A stretch of DNA of 64,000 bases, from positions 55,553 through 119,552 of the forward strand of contig CAUYLG010008969.1 of assembly GCA_963573385.1 (NCBI GenBank), given 5' to 3'. Origin of the DNA: Cacajao melanocephalus. Taxonomy: Eukaryota > Chordata > Mammalia > Primates > Pitheciidae. Made by a program: the position numbers and the translations under genes. Below are positions 16,498-28,644 of the stretch, in pieces. Below the pieces are notes generated by a model, which ran no database searches, had not been told where the DNA came from, and worked only from the letters and a program-made list of their open reading frames with translations. Within the stretch, counting starts at the first letter, position 1. Each line of letters opens with the position of its first letter.

Positions 16498-16746
16498 TGT
16501 GCAATAACAACCAATTTCTGACCAGGTAAATAAAGGAAAATGTTTATCTTTTTTCTCATTCTCTTATTGTTTTTTTTAGATTAAATAAAATTATGTGTCA
16601 GAACAACCTTTATAGCCCTATAAACAATGCAACAAAAGAATCAAATGAAAATTAAGTGAAAATGGAAGGTACACCTTTTTTAAAGACCCAGTTCTTATAG
16701 CTTAGTCCCAAAGTCTTTGTATTCTGCCCTCTTTCCTTGATTTGAC

Positions 16747-17150
16747 TTTCTTTTCCTTCCTTCCTTCCTTCCTTCCTTCCTTCCTTCCTTCCTTCCTTTC
16801 TTTTTCTTTCTTTCTTTCCTTCTTCATTTATTTATTGAGATGGAGTCTCACTCTGTCACCCAGGATGGAGTGCAGTGACTCAATCTGGGCTCACTGCAAA
16901 CTCCGCCTCTTGTTTCAAGTGATGCTCCTGCCTCAGCCTCTTGTTTCAAGTGATGCTCCTGCCTCAGCCTCCCAAGTAGCTGGGAATACAGAAGTGTACC
17001 ACCATGCCCAGCTAATTTTTGTGTTTTTAGTAGAGACAGGATTTCACCATGTTGGTCAGGCTGATCTTGAACTCCTGAACCCAGGTGATCTGTCTGTCTC
17101 GTTCCCCCAAAGAGCTGAGATTACAGGCATGAGCCACCATGCCTGGCCGA
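16747..17150 (-). mobile_element. Alu, antisense, with (CCTT)n tail and internal 31-bp duplication
   Basis: The tail side is a (CCTT)n/(CTTT)n microsatellite (16752-16822) grown out of the A-tail. The body runs from tgagatggagtctcactctg to ccaccatgcctggcc. A 31-bp segment starting cctcttgtttcaagtgatgc is present twice in perfect tandem (16906-16936 and 16937-16967), which makes this Alu longer than usual. The 145-codon frame here (16742-17179) is an Alu frame. Confidence 0.96.
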
Positions 17151-17159
17151 TTTTACACT

Positions 17160-17800
17160 CTTTAGAGCTGCAAAAGTAGGAATCTGATTCATATACAGAC
17201 ATTCCAGAAAGTCTGATTTCAAAAATCTTCTCAAAAGAAGGAGAGAGCGAGAACAAGAGAGAAAACAGAAACAGAAGATAAAATGCATTGTTTAAACAGG
17301 GATGGAAACTGAATAAGGAATTTGGTCACTGAACACTTTAGTATCTATCATGTATTGAAGGTTGTAATTTGGTTGTTTATCACTGGAAAGTGATTAATAA
17401 TCTGAAATGTATTTTATAATACCAACACTATTAAAACATTAATTTTTGGAGAAAGTTTGTTATAGATTTGTTTATACTTAACACTGAATATTAAAATGTT
17501 TAATGTAAGTAGTTTCAAATAGTATTTAATGATCTAGGGAATTATTACAACATTAATGCTGAGGAAGAAAGTAGGATATGGAATTATTTATGACATAGGA
17601 TCCTAATTTTGTAAAAACATAGTAAATCAGCAGGAGAAACTATAACTGGAAGGAAATATATCAAAGTGATTTGCAGTTATCACATGAAATTTAGGTGAGC
17701 TTAATTTTTTCCCTTCGTATCCATCTGTGTTTTTTTTTCCAATTCTGTACAATAAAATCTATCACTTTTATATTCAGAAAATATTTTAAAGTCAACTACA
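17160..17800. other. Intronic sequence without recognised features
   Basis: AT-rich unassigned sequence. Confidence 0.5.
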
Positions 17801-17807
17801 TCAGGGC

Positions 17808-18090
17808 AATGTTTCCCAATCTTTTTTTCATCATCACCCCCTAAGAAGCCTGTTTAGACATTTTTTCCAATCAATTCTCCATGAAATTTTAATACCACAG
17901 ATATGCTTTACATATGCCCATATATTGTAGGTTTTTTGGAAGGTTGCAAACCATTATGAATCAGAAATATCTAAGACTTTATCTCTCAGGAACAAATTTT
18001 CAACCCCTTTGGGCATCATTATCTGTTGAGAATGCCTGCAATAGTTCAAGAGCCAAAAAGGTTCTGATTCAGTAAGTTTGGGGTAGAAAA
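17808..18090. repeat. Possible old DNA-transposon (MER-type) fragment
   Basis: gtttcccaatctttttttca, catcaccccctaagaagcct and ttctgattcagtaagtttgg resemble parts of hAT-type MER elements. Identity is weak and the boundaries are estimates. Confidence 0.35.
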
Positions 18091-18659
18091 GATTAAGTAC
18101 ATTTTCAAAATAGAGCTCTGGTGTTTCAAAAGCAATGTGCAAATGCACCTACTTAATATTATTCTAATTTTTTCAGGATAGCTGAAATATAAACATCTAT
18201 TTTTAGTAATAACACTAATGATGGAATGCTTTTACATATTTATAAATCATTAAGGATTTGCTTTTTGTTTCTACTTTCTGGAACATATAAATTTGAACAC
18301 AATTTAGAACCTTTGAGAAATATTGTTACTTATTACCTTTCTTCTTGACCTTTATTATCTTTTTACCATCTACTCCTATGTAAGTCTTTTTTTCAATCAT
18401 TGATTATTTCTGTACTTTTACTTCCACATAGATTTAAAAGGAGATTTGGTCTTAGTTTCCTTAATTCATATTTCCATCGTGGCTATTAAAAGGTGAGCTG
18501 AAAGCTTGCAAACACATGGTACCTTGTAGATAATTTTCTCCAGTCGATTAGACAAAGGCCTCTGAGGTTTCTAGGGTCATTATTGAAGCTATGTTTTAAA
18601 ATCCTATATTCTTTTCTCATTGTTGGTTCATTTCGCAACACAGACGTTTTCTGTTTTAA

Positions 18660-18945
18660 ATTTAAACTTTCATTTTAGATACAGAAGGTACATGTGCCAA
18701 TTTGTTATGTGGGACTATTGGATGATGCTGAGGTTTGGAGTACGGATCCCATCACCATGTTAGTGAGCATAGTAACCAATAGGTAGTTTTTTAACCCACT
18801 CCCCTCCCTCCTCTCTCTGGTAGTCCCCAGGGTCTGTTGTTCCCAGATGTATGTCCTTGTGTGCTCAATGCTTAGATCCCACTTATAAGTGAGAACATGT
18901 GATATTTGGTAGAGCTTTTCATTTTTAAGGTTAAAAAAAAAAAAA
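18660..18945 (-). mobile_element. L1 3'-end fragment, antisense
   Basis: ggtacatgtgccaatttgtt, cactcccctccctcctctct, gtccccagggtctgttgttc and cccacttataagtgagaaca are the antisense of the L1 3' untranslated region. It is 5'-truncated after tgatatttggt and followed by a poly-A run of 15 (18932-18946). Confidence 0.9.
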
Positions 18946-18959
18946 AACACTAGGATGAG

Positions 18960-19985
18960 TGGAAGAACTATTCAGCACAGCAGGTTATAAACCAATTAAG
19001 ATGATGATGCCCTGGATGGAGATTTTCATGAACATCTCATATTAGCTTTTTCAGCTTTGTTTTTTTTAATGTTCAAAGTGAATAGAATAATGAAGAGGCT
19101 ATTTAGGAAGGTTTGGACTGAGGGGAAAAAAATTCTTTCATTAGGTTCCAAATAACGATTAGCTTATTAAACAGCAAGACGCAGAGATTTAGCATAGAAC
19201 AAATAAAAAGATTTTTAAAAAACGAGATTAAAAGGTCAGTAATACCATTGGAACTGGCAGCATGGCAAATTTATATCAGATATCTTTTGTTTTGGAAAAC
19301 AACTGTACTAATTCTGTTCTGAACCTCTTGCTAATGCCTGTCTCAAGAAAATTTAACATACTTTATCTGTGTATACAAAAATAACTAAGGACAAAGCTAT
19401 TACCCAAACTGTATTCAAATTAAAAGAATCCGTATAGGAATTTGCAGCTAACATATTAGTCAGTGTATGTAATCTCTGCTGCTTCACGGCACAACTCTTT
19501 CTAATTTTCAGGAGCAATATAGCAACTGCTTTCCAGCCAAGAGAAAACCATAGGAGCATTCTTGTCATTGGAGCCAATATTAGTTCTGCCTACAGTGACT
19601 AACATAGATGTGTTTATTGCTAGCTGGAATTTTCCATTGGCACTAGTTACATGTAATAAGTTAGTGCTTTCAAATGGACCATGGAATATAGGAAAACTAG
19701 AGTCTGATGTAACCAAAGAGAATGTTGATAAACTCAGAGATTGTGAAAGAGAGGAGAGGAGTGGTTTTTGTGGAAATGATGGAAAAGCAAAAAAGATGGC
19801 AGGCTTTGGAAAAAAGAAAAGTTAGAAATTTAAATAGTAAAGGAGCACCTCTTAATAATGAGATAAGAGTATGAGTTTAGAGTAACTGGCTGGCTAATAG
19901 GTGCAATATTCAAGTTCAGTCATTTTCCAAAATTTTAATTTTTAGCATATTTTTTTGTGAATTTTAAGTGGAAATCTTCCACTTT
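18960..19985. other. Intronic sequence, unassigned, with overlapping open frames
   Basis: No repeat was recognised. Overlapping frames of 74 and 71 codons on the minus strand (19353-19577, 19501-19716) and 87 codons on the plus strand (19562-19825) are unusually compact for AT-rich intron. The plus frame carries a peptide run (SWNFPLALVTCNKLVLSNG) that looks protein-like. I cannot assign it; an ancient repeat-derived coding remnant is one possibility. Confidence 0.35.
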
Positions 19986-19989
19986 TGTT

Positions 19990-20580
19990 ACCTAACTTGG
20001 CTCCCTGGTATTTTACTCAAACTCCTACTTTCTTGTTTTCTACTTCTGAGTCTTTGCTTCCACAGCAAGGTAGCTCATATTCCTTAAGTTTCCTGTTTTG
20101 CTTTGTTTTGTTTAACAGCTAAAATAAACTCTACAAGCGTATCTATCATTTACTTTATATCCAGCCTCTTGTGACCCATGTCCTAACCACTTTGCTAAAG
20201 TATCAGCGACCACCCAAGAGGTTCACTTTACTTAGTCGAGGGACCACTTCTCATGCTTTATCTCCAGAGTTTCTTCCTTGAAAGTGAGAATAATAAAACC
20301 TTTCCTCAATGTCTTATTTCAATTTCATGCATTTAATCTGCCTCTTCAGACCATTCCCAAGGCTTTGCCCTTGTTCTTTACACTCATGGCTTAAGTTATT
20401 CATCACTGTATGAATGACAGCTCTCAAATTGACAGCTCTGGCTTCTCACCTATTTCATCTATTCCATATGGCAAACTGTCTATATTACTTTTCATCATAA
20501 GGGATAATTACAACTTCACATTCAACAAGAAAGTGTGGGTCCATGTTGATTTCCAACAGCAAACTTTATTTTTTAGACTG
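19990..20580 (+). repeat. L2 LINE fragment, sense (reverse transcriptase region)
   Basis: Pyrimidine-rich text in L2 order: ccattcccaaggctttgccc, ttacactcatggcttaagtt, cttctcacctatttcatcta. This corresponds to the part of L2 that follows its reverse transcriptase YADD region. It is strongly decayed, and the left boundary is uncertain. Confidence 0.5.
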
Positions 20581-20687
20581 TGATCAAAAAAGGATAAACT
20601 TTCTCTCTTATTTATTTATCTGCAAATAACTCAAAAGTCAAGCCAAAGAAGACAAGCAAGTAATATTTCCCAACAAAGCAGCTTTAA

Positions 20688-20709
20688 GAAAAAAAAAAAA
20701 AAAAAAAAT
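20688..20709. repeat. Poly-A tract
   Basis: An uninterrupted A run of about 20 nt, with no recognisable retroelement body on its left. Confidence 0.9.
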
Positions 20710-20989
20710 CAGACATGACATGCAGTTTGTAATGTGGAAGAAGCACAGTGACCTAGGCATACTTTGCTGAAAAGAAATGGTCAGAGTCCATGTTTCATCT
20801 TTTTCCTGTGAGAGAGAAAAGTATGGTATGGCCAGGGCTCCTAAGACCCCTTAAAAATTGTGAGGTTTTTATGACCCTGTTCATTTCCCATCAAACGCAT
20901 TCATGAAGCACCTGCCATGTCCCAGATAATGCATTCTAGGCAGAGAGAAGAACTTCGGCAAAGTCCTGTACATTTTATCTTCTAAATTT

Positions 20990-21245
20990 ACTAATCTTTT
21001 CCTATCTTTCTATCTACCACCCACCATCAGGCTGTGCCTGGACTCCTATCCTAACATCTTACTCTGTTTTTCTGCATCTTTTTTGCCCTCCCCTCCAATC
21101 TATTCTCCAATTAGCAACATGACTAATCTTTTCAAGCCCAGATTAGATAGTGTCACTTCCCTGCTTTAAACCTTTCAGTGAATTCCCATTGCACTGAGGT
21201 TGAAGACCAAAATCTTTATCATAACTTACAAGGCCACTGGGAAAT
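20990..21245 (+). repeat. L2 LINE fragment, sense, 3' part
   Basis: agtgtcacttccctgcttta, aacctttcagtgaattccca and aacttacaaggccac are the conserved 3' part of L2 in sense orientation. Confidence 0.75.
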
Positions 21246-21259
21246 ATGAAAATTTCCTT

Positions 21260-22625
21260 CTTTAGTTTTTCCTTTTAATTAGTGATGCATTCAATAAGTG
21301 GAGTCTATCTTAAAAGCATGGATTCCAAAGGCATGTGAATACTCAACTGTGTAATTTACTTACAGAGTGTTTATTACTCCTTTCTCAGCTTTGATTTTGT
21401 ACACATGCTAACTCAGTCTCAGTTATATAATAGACTGTAAACAAAAGTTTGTGATGAATGCAGTGATAAAGGAACAAATATTTAATAAAGACAAATTAGT
21501 AGTGAATGATTAAATGGCTCATTATTTGTTAAAGAACTTAGAAAAATATAGTCTTCCTTGAGACCGAGTTCCGGCAAAGTATGTATGTCTTTTTGTTTAG
21601 GTTACAAAGCATTCATTTTATATGTTTTAAAAGGATATTTCCTTTGCTGCAAGTAGCATAGGCACAATGCTATTCTATATCTTGTTTTAAAGAAAATAAC
21701 AATAATAGCTTATGTTTGCTGACAGCTTTACAGTTTACAAAGCACTTTTCACATAGATTACCTCATTTTAAATTCCTCAATTTTTTCTTTTACTATGGGA
21801 ACTCTGTTTCAGAAGAATTTCCTTTTAAAATTAAGGCAATTATATTATTTTCTTTCCGTATTTCTTAGCTGTATGTTTCACCAAGGTATTGTCTCTCTCC
21901 AGGTCTTTTGTCTCTGGATGTATAGTTATGATTTTTTTCAGGAGGTAAATGAAAATAGTGGGAGCAATTGACAGAGTGCTTTCTGTTTCCCATAAACTGA
22001 AGCATTGCATTTAAGGACCTGCTGTACTATTTTAAGAGTTGCTATACTAATTTTTAAAGTTTATTTACATGTTTTATAGAACTTAAGGATAAGCCATCAG
22101 AAAAAATTTAAAATAAATTTACATATTTTATATTAAACTATTTCATTACTTCAATGGGGATTATTAGAACAAGGAAAGAATTACTTTTATTTCCTCCATA
22201 TTTCATGTCACTTACTATAACATTCATGAGTTGCTGAAGTTTAAACAAACATATCTGAAAATGGAGCCTAGGAAGGGTAACTCATGTCTTTCATACTCTT
22301 TCCTTTTTGGTTTTTCTACCGATATTTTAATCTAAAATATATTTTGTTGTCACTGATCCTGTGTTTGTCTTAGTAATAGTACATATGTTAATGAATCAGA
22401 ATGGATTTATCTTTATTTTTTTATTCCTTTTTTTTGCTTTTCTGGAGAAGCATTTGAAGAAATCAGTTGAGGCCACACTTCATCATTCATTTCATCATCT
22501 TCCCCCTAATACAAAAGCTCCATTTTCACTCTTCAAGACATTTGATCACATACTTTTCATAGCATTGACTAAATGTATGTGTTTGTTTTGTTTATATATT
22601 GCATATTTGTGATAATTTTCATTTT
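21260..22625. other. Mostly unassigned intronic sequence with a short MIR piece
   Basis: An antisense MIR piece lies at 21695-21780 (agctttacagtttacaaagc, then acctcattttaaattcctca). The rest is AT-rich and unassigned; no exon signal. Confidence 0.5.
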
Positions 22626-23129
22626 TACAGTTTAGGCATGGGTAGGAAGGACACCTAAATAAGTACATAAGTTCTTGTTCATGACTTGAGAAGCTGATGA
22701 GGTAGCATGGAAGAGCACCTAAACAAGGCTTGGGTAGGGTGAAAGAGAATGATCAGGACAAAATTGACTAGTGGCAATGACTTTCAAGCAGAGTGCTGCA
22801 AACTGAAAAGGCAGAGAGCATTCTAGGCAGAGGGAAAGCAAAGACACAAGTGAGATATATGTGAGATACATAGACAAATGTGAGGTGTGTGGTAACATTG
22901 CACATACTTAGGGCTCCTTCCTGGATAGCTGTAAAGCTGGAGTACAGGCATCACAACAGTCAGTAGAAGCCAAGAAGCTAGAAGAGTAGAAAAGGGCCAT
23001 ATTATAAAAGATCTTGTAAGGTAGGTAAACAGTTTTAACCGTATCCTGAAAGCAATTTTGGCCGGGTTGGGGGGGCATGACATTAAGGAAATTTAATAAG
23101 TGATTAAGATTTTCATCTTCAAAAGACTT

Positions 23130-23371
23130 CTCTGGAGGTGGGCGGATAACTTCATGTCAGGAGTTCAAGACCATCCTGGTCAACTTGATGAAACCATCTC
23201 TACTAAAAACACAAAAAATTAGCCGGCATGGCAGCTTGTAACTGTAATCCCAGCTACTCAGGAGGCTGAGGCAGGAGAGTAGCTTGAACATAAGAGGCAG
23301 AGGTTGCAGTGAGCCGAGCTGGTGCCACTGCACTTCAGCCTGGACGACAGAGCGAGACTCCAAGAAAAAAA
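23130..23371 (+). mobile_element. Alu, 5'-truncated, sense, with target-site duplication
   Basis: The body from ggaggtgggcggataacttc to agcgagactccaagaaaaa lies between perfect 10-bp copies of caaaagactt (23120-23129 and 23372-23381). The insertion interrupts an older L2. Confidence 0.95.
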
Positions 23372-23435
23372 CAAAAGACTTATTTGACTTGAGTTTTAAA
23401 GAAGGATAGGGAGTGCAAAAAACGATAACATTACA

Positions 23436-23622
23436 TCAGTGGTTCTCAACCCTGGCTGCACCTTAGAATAAGTAGGGAGTGTTTTTTTAAAATGCCAATA
23501 CTCAGACTCCACCCCAAACCAGTTAAATCAGAGCCTTTGGAAATAGGGCCCAGACATTGGTAGTTTTTAAAGCAGCCCACTTGATTCAAATGCACAGACA
23601 AGGTTGTGTTCCACTGAACTAG
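23436..23622 (+). mobile_element. MER5A-like hAT-Charlie element
   Basis: agtggttctcaaccctggct, caatactcagactccacccc, aatcagagcctttggaaata and gttccactgaac fit MER5A, a non-autonomous hAT element with terminal inverted repeats (cagtggttctcaa at the left). Confidence 0.8.
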
Positions 23623-24345
23623 AGAGAGCATCAGGAGGCTTTTAACTAAAGCAATCTAGGGAAGAGAGAGATGAATGGTACAGAGGCCAGAAGACCTATT
23701 AAGCGGGGAATGACTCGGCATCTTCTTGGTTAAAGCAAAAGGAAGAAAGAAGAATGAAGGATAACTTGTATGTTTCTCCTTCGGTGACTAAGTAGAGGAA
23801 CAGATGTGTATCAGTGATTAGGGGAGAGGAAGAATCAGGTTGATGGAATAGAGTTTGGATATGTTGGCTATTTCATAGAGATTTAGTATGTGTTTGGTTC
23901 TGTGGATACGGAGTTCAAGAGACAATTCTTAGCTTAAAACACAGATTTTAGTCTGATTATTTTAGAGATAGTTAATGAAGCAATATACATACATGAATTC
24001 ATCAGAAGGAATATGTAAAGGGAACACAAAAAGATCAAAGGGAGTACCCTAGGGAATAGCACCATTTAAGGAATGGGCCAAAGAGACTGAGGAGTGGCCA
24101 AATAGGTAGAATAAAATCCAAGAAGGAATCTTGCCATATTAATCAAAATGGAAGGTTTCAAAGAGAGTTCATCAATTGGCAAGTACTGAAGGAATGTCTG
24201 AAAACATAAAGACTTTAGACTCTCCAATACTGTAGCTACTTTAAGGTCACTGCTATCATCTACAAAACTAATGTCAATGGCAGAAGCCAAAATGTAATGG
24301 TTAAGAAGGATATGTGACATATGGATATGGCAATAGTGGGTGTAG

Positions 24346-24515
24346 ACTATTTCTTCTCAAAATTTAATCACCTGAAAAATCTTATTCTAAAGTGCAGATT
24401 TTGATTCATTAGCTCTGGAGTGGAGCCTGATATTCTCCATTTTTAACAAGTTCTCAGGTGATGCTGATGCTCTTTATACACAAACCATCCTTTAAGTAGC
24501 ACTGGTATAAACCAC
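24346..24515 (+). mobile_element. MER5A-like hAT-Charlie element
   Basis: ttctcaaaatttaatcacct, ttgattcattagctctggag, gcctgatattctccattttt and ttctcaggtgatgctgatgc are in MER5A order. Its right inverted terminal repeat is weak. Confidence 0.82.
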
Positions 24516-24599
24516 TCTCCCAAGAAGGAGGAAGACATAGGGTTTCCATCAGGGGGTGGAAATGGGGCATAGGACCAAAGGAAATACTCTTTTGCCTTT

Positions 24600-25510
24600 T
24601 ATTTGGTTGGTTTTGTTTCGTTGGTTTTGGTTGTTTTCTTCTTAAAATAGACATGTTTCTAGACGGAGATTGAAGACATAGGAGGGGTAAGAAAATGGCA
24701 TCATTTCTCATAGAAGATGGAAGAGACTGTCACATTAAGTAGAAGGAGGGAACTAGGCATGGGTAGGAGGGACACCTAAATCTGAAGAGAAGGAGGTAAG
24801 AAAGAATTGAAATATAGAAAAATTCTATCAGTAGATATATGGAATGTATGGAATTTTGATTTTTAGCCATATTTTCTGTGTAAGAAATTTTTTTTCGTTT
24901 ATTTTTATTTCTTAACTTGAATAGCTGGATGGTGGAGAATGCTTGTAAAAGCAAGAGTGACACCACTTTGTTTTTTCAGAATTAATTTCCATTTTCTGCA
25001 CTCATCAAGTAAAAGTTTGAGTGGCAAGGTGTAGAGATGAAAATCAATGTGTGCTAAGGGAGAAAAATATGCTTGTTTAGTCTACGTGATTTTAAAAATA
25101 TTTATATTCCAACAAATGCATAAAATTTGATGTGCAAATTTACAGTGATGAATGAGTTGTATTGTGTGCATTGCATGCTGGTGACATGGTAATAAATCCG
25201 TGGTGCTAGAATTGTAATGGTCCCCTTTAGGTTCGCTTTAGTGAACTCTTGCTGAACACTTTTGAGTTGTTAGTACTTTATTTGCTACATTTGGCACTTA
25301 ATTAGTTAATGATTGGGATGCTGGACAGATGGATCATCCAATGATATGTTAGGTCTATATCACATCTAGATAGTTTCTTTTCTGTGACTTATAAGAGACC
25401 TAAGATAATAAACTGAAATATTTTTGCATAGGTATACATCAAGCTTTTCTTCTAACTTCAGGCTTTCATCTTAACCAATAGTTTCCAACACCCCCAAAAG
25501 GGAAGCCATT
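24600..25510. other. Intronic sequence, mostly unassigned
   Basis: AT-rich. The segment 24754-24781 (taggcatgggtagg, then acacctaaat) copies 22633-22660 with one mismatch. Because 22633 sits in an L2 copy, this is probably a second L2 piece. Confidence 0.5.
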
Positions 25511-25530
25511 TAAAAAAAAATGATTCACTG

Positions 25531-25862
<332 letters not shown>

Positions 25863-26338
25863 CTATTTAATTAATAAAACAACTTACATATTTCATTATG
25901 GCTGGATGTTGATATGTTTTCATAATCTATTACCCTCCAACTGGTGGTAAAAACCCAATATCCTCCTTTCACCTAACTCATCTTTCAGTGTGGGAAGGAA
26001 TACATACATGTTTTATTACCAAAACAGGAGAATGAGCTTTATTTCGAAGATTAACTCATCTTGTCTATTACAATATTCAGCGTACTTTTAAGGAGGTAAT
26101 CTGTTCTTTGACACGGTGTTGATTAGAAAATTAAGAGACCTGCCTGAATTCCATTTCCAACTCCTCTCCATACACATTGTGACTTTGAGCAAAACGTTTT
26201 GCCATTTCCACTCCTGTAAGTTCTGTTCAGTATCTTTAAACTTCCATATTTTACAGATGGTATCTTTTCTTCACTGGAAAGAGGTGTTAGTGAGTCAGAC
26301 AACTGCTTAAATAATATGCTGCTTTGTGTTTGCTGTGA

Positions 26339-26633
<295 letters not shown>

Positions 26634-26639
26634 GAACAT

Positions 26640-27035
26640 TTTATCTAACATTCTATTTTAATAATTTTAAATACATAGAACTCTGAAAGAACTGTACAGT
26701 GAATGCTCATGAATCCAATCTCTAGATTTTATTTTGTCACTTCATTCCTTTTTCTACCTGCCAACCCCTACTATTTTCTTATGCTCTTCAAATTAAGTTG
26801 GTGACATTGGTTCCCTTTATGCCTAAGTTCTTCAGCATGCATGTCATTAACCAGAGCTCAATATTTGTTCACATTTCTTTCGTTTATTTGTGGCAAAATT
26901 TGTATAGACTAGAATGTGTAAATCTCATGTGTATTATGCAATGAGTTTTGATGAATAGGTATACCTGTGTGACACATGCCTCTCTTAAGATACAAAAATA
27001 TATCGCCTTGGCCCAGAAAGAAAGGAGGAAACCTT
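26640..27035 (-). mobile_element. Old L1 (L1M-type) 3' fragment, antisense
   Basis: gttttgatgaataggtatac, acctgtgtgacacatgcc and aagatacaaaaatatatcgc plus cccagaaag follow the text of old L1M 3' ends in reverse. It is strongly diverged and the boundaries are estimates. Confidence 0.55.
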
Positions 27036-27384
27036 TTTTTAGGTTGGCTTGTTTCTTTTAACTGACATTTAGCATGACTGAATATATGACCATAGGAATG
27101 CCAAGTTGAAATCTACCAAAGGTCCATCCAGAGGAACAATATGACTAGTGATATGTTATTTGTTCATCTAGGCACTGGGCTGGGTAAGTTCTTAACAAAA
27201 ACCTTATAAGATGAGCTTTCAACTCTGACAGAAGCGTCAAGAAATGTATTTCGCAAACTGTTAGAGCTGGAAACATCCCCAGGGATCATCCAATCTATCC
27301 TCCTTTGCTTCATGACTCAGGATTTAAGAAGTCCCAGAAAAGTCCAACAGTGTTACAAAAGTACATGATTGCCTATTTATGCCC

Positions 27385-27515
27385 CTATCATTGAGAGCTA
27401 GCTAGGGGTCAGATACTTTTCTCAGTGCCTTGTGTACATTATTCCCTTTCATCTTTCTAGATTATTAATCTTCTTGTTATTTTTATCCCCATCCAATAGA
27501 GGAGTAAGTAAACTG
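27385..27515 (-). repeat. MIR element (antisense)
   Basis: cttttctcagtgccttgtgt, tttttatccccatccaatag and ggagtaagtaaactgagtg follow reversed MIR. Confidence 0.7.
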
Positions 27516-27519
27516 AGTG

Positions 27520-28410
27520 TGAAAATAGCACTAAACTGTTGATCTTTTCCATGTTCCAAACTAACCTTAAATGGTAGGCTAATATTATGAAATTTTTACA
27601 TTTAGTCATTTGTTCTGGGTCTGTCTTCCATGAATTTAACCAAAATGCTTGGCTGCTTCTGCATTCTAGCTTTTTGGGATTTAGAGAAAAAAACAACTTG
27701 GTCTTCATAGTGGCCAGGATTTATTCATGTGCCAATAACTCCCCTCTCTTTTAGCTTTTCGATTTGTTACACTTTATTCTCTATTTGTATAACAACCACA
27801 TTCCTCCTCTGCTATATCTAAGTGAAGCAAATATCCATTCATACTAGCTACATGCTTAACATATTTGTTTCTTCCTCTTAGTGGGTTCGATTGAAACTTC
27901 TTTTGCAAAGCTTAACTATAGATAGGTCTTCCACAGAAACTTGTTTAAATGCTTTGTGGAAGTAGAAGGGACATATCTTAATATTCCTTAAATTTTTGTT
28001 ATTATTTGGACTGTCCTCAGTTCCTTATATGTCTTTGTATGTCAAACACTTAGTTATGCTTACATTCCTCTAGGTATAGTTGTATACTAGCTTTGTACAA
28101 GGTTACAATAATGGTAGTTTCCTTGTTTTGAGTCTCATTCTTGATCATGCCAAACATTTTTTGATGATTTTAGCCTCAGAGAACAGTCTACTGCTATTTC
28201 TACCTTTTTCCTGATCCCAACAAAAGATTTACCTGCAATTTAAGCCTTTCAGCTTGGTATTTTCTACCTGGAACTCTGGTGTACTCTGTGGAATCAATGA
28301 GATCCACAGTGTGTACTACCTAGCAGATCATGAATGTTTGTTAATAACTGTAATTCATTGTTTAGTCTCATCTATACAGAGAAGCAGTAGCACCTTGCTT
28401 TAGTAGGATC
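27520..28410. other. Intronic sequence without recognised features
   Basis: AT-rich unassigned sequence. The 83-codon minus-strand frame (27457-27708) begins in a MIR and has no similarity I can identify. Confidence 0.5.
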
Positions 28411-28414
28411 CTTT

Positions 28415-28590
28415 ATGCTTTTATTCATTATTGAATTTTATCTTCACAATGATTCTGTGATTCTGCAGTTGTCATTATTTCAGTTTGGGAGTTGAGAAAA
28501 TTGAGATTGTGGCAAATCAATTTTTCCCAAATTAGCTATTTCATCACAAATCCAGGGTTATAACCCAGGATTCACTGCTAATCAAAGTTG
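28415..28590 (-). repeat. MIR element (antisense)
   Basis: attttatcttcacaatgatt, gggagttgagaaaattgaga and gggttataacccaggattca are in reversed MIR order. Confidence 0.75.
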
Positions 28591-28593
28591 CTT

Positions 28594-28640
28594 TCTAAAA
28601 ATCAGTTATACAAACTTCTAAAAAATCAGTTATGCAAACT
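28594..28640. repeat. Imperfect tandem duplication (23 + 24 nt)
   Basis: tctaaaaatcagttatacaa followed by act, then the same unit with one extra A and one A-to-G change. It reads as a recent local duplication that has slightly diverged. Confidence 0.95.
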
Positions 28641-28644
28641 TCTA

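Larger units (their letters stand above)
22630..24330 (-). repeat. L2 LINE, antisense, interrupted by Alu and MER5
   Basis: Antisense L2 runs across about 1.7 kb. Segments in order: gggtaggaaggacaccta, gagcattctaggcagaggga, atcttgtaaggtaggtaaac and cgtatcctgaaagcaatttt. After the insertions come gagtaccctagggaatagca, gagactgaggagtggccaaa, and aatgtctg. The order matches the reverse complement of the L2 reverse transcriptase and 3' regions. It contains an Alu (23130-23371) and a MER5-type element (23436-23622). Confidence 0.72.

Noticed and set aside
16742..17179. 145-codon plus-strand frame, the longest in the window
   Set aside because: It starts in the (CCTT)n tail and continues through an antisense Alu. 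It is a typical Alu-derived frame with no splice context.
20688..20709. Poly-A tract as the tail of a processed pseudogene
   Set aside because: The sequence to its left shows no coding similarity, and no target duplication is seen.
23060..23078. Short G run (gggttggggggg) as a quadruplex
   Set aside because: There are too few separate G-runs; only 56181-56211 meets the pattern.
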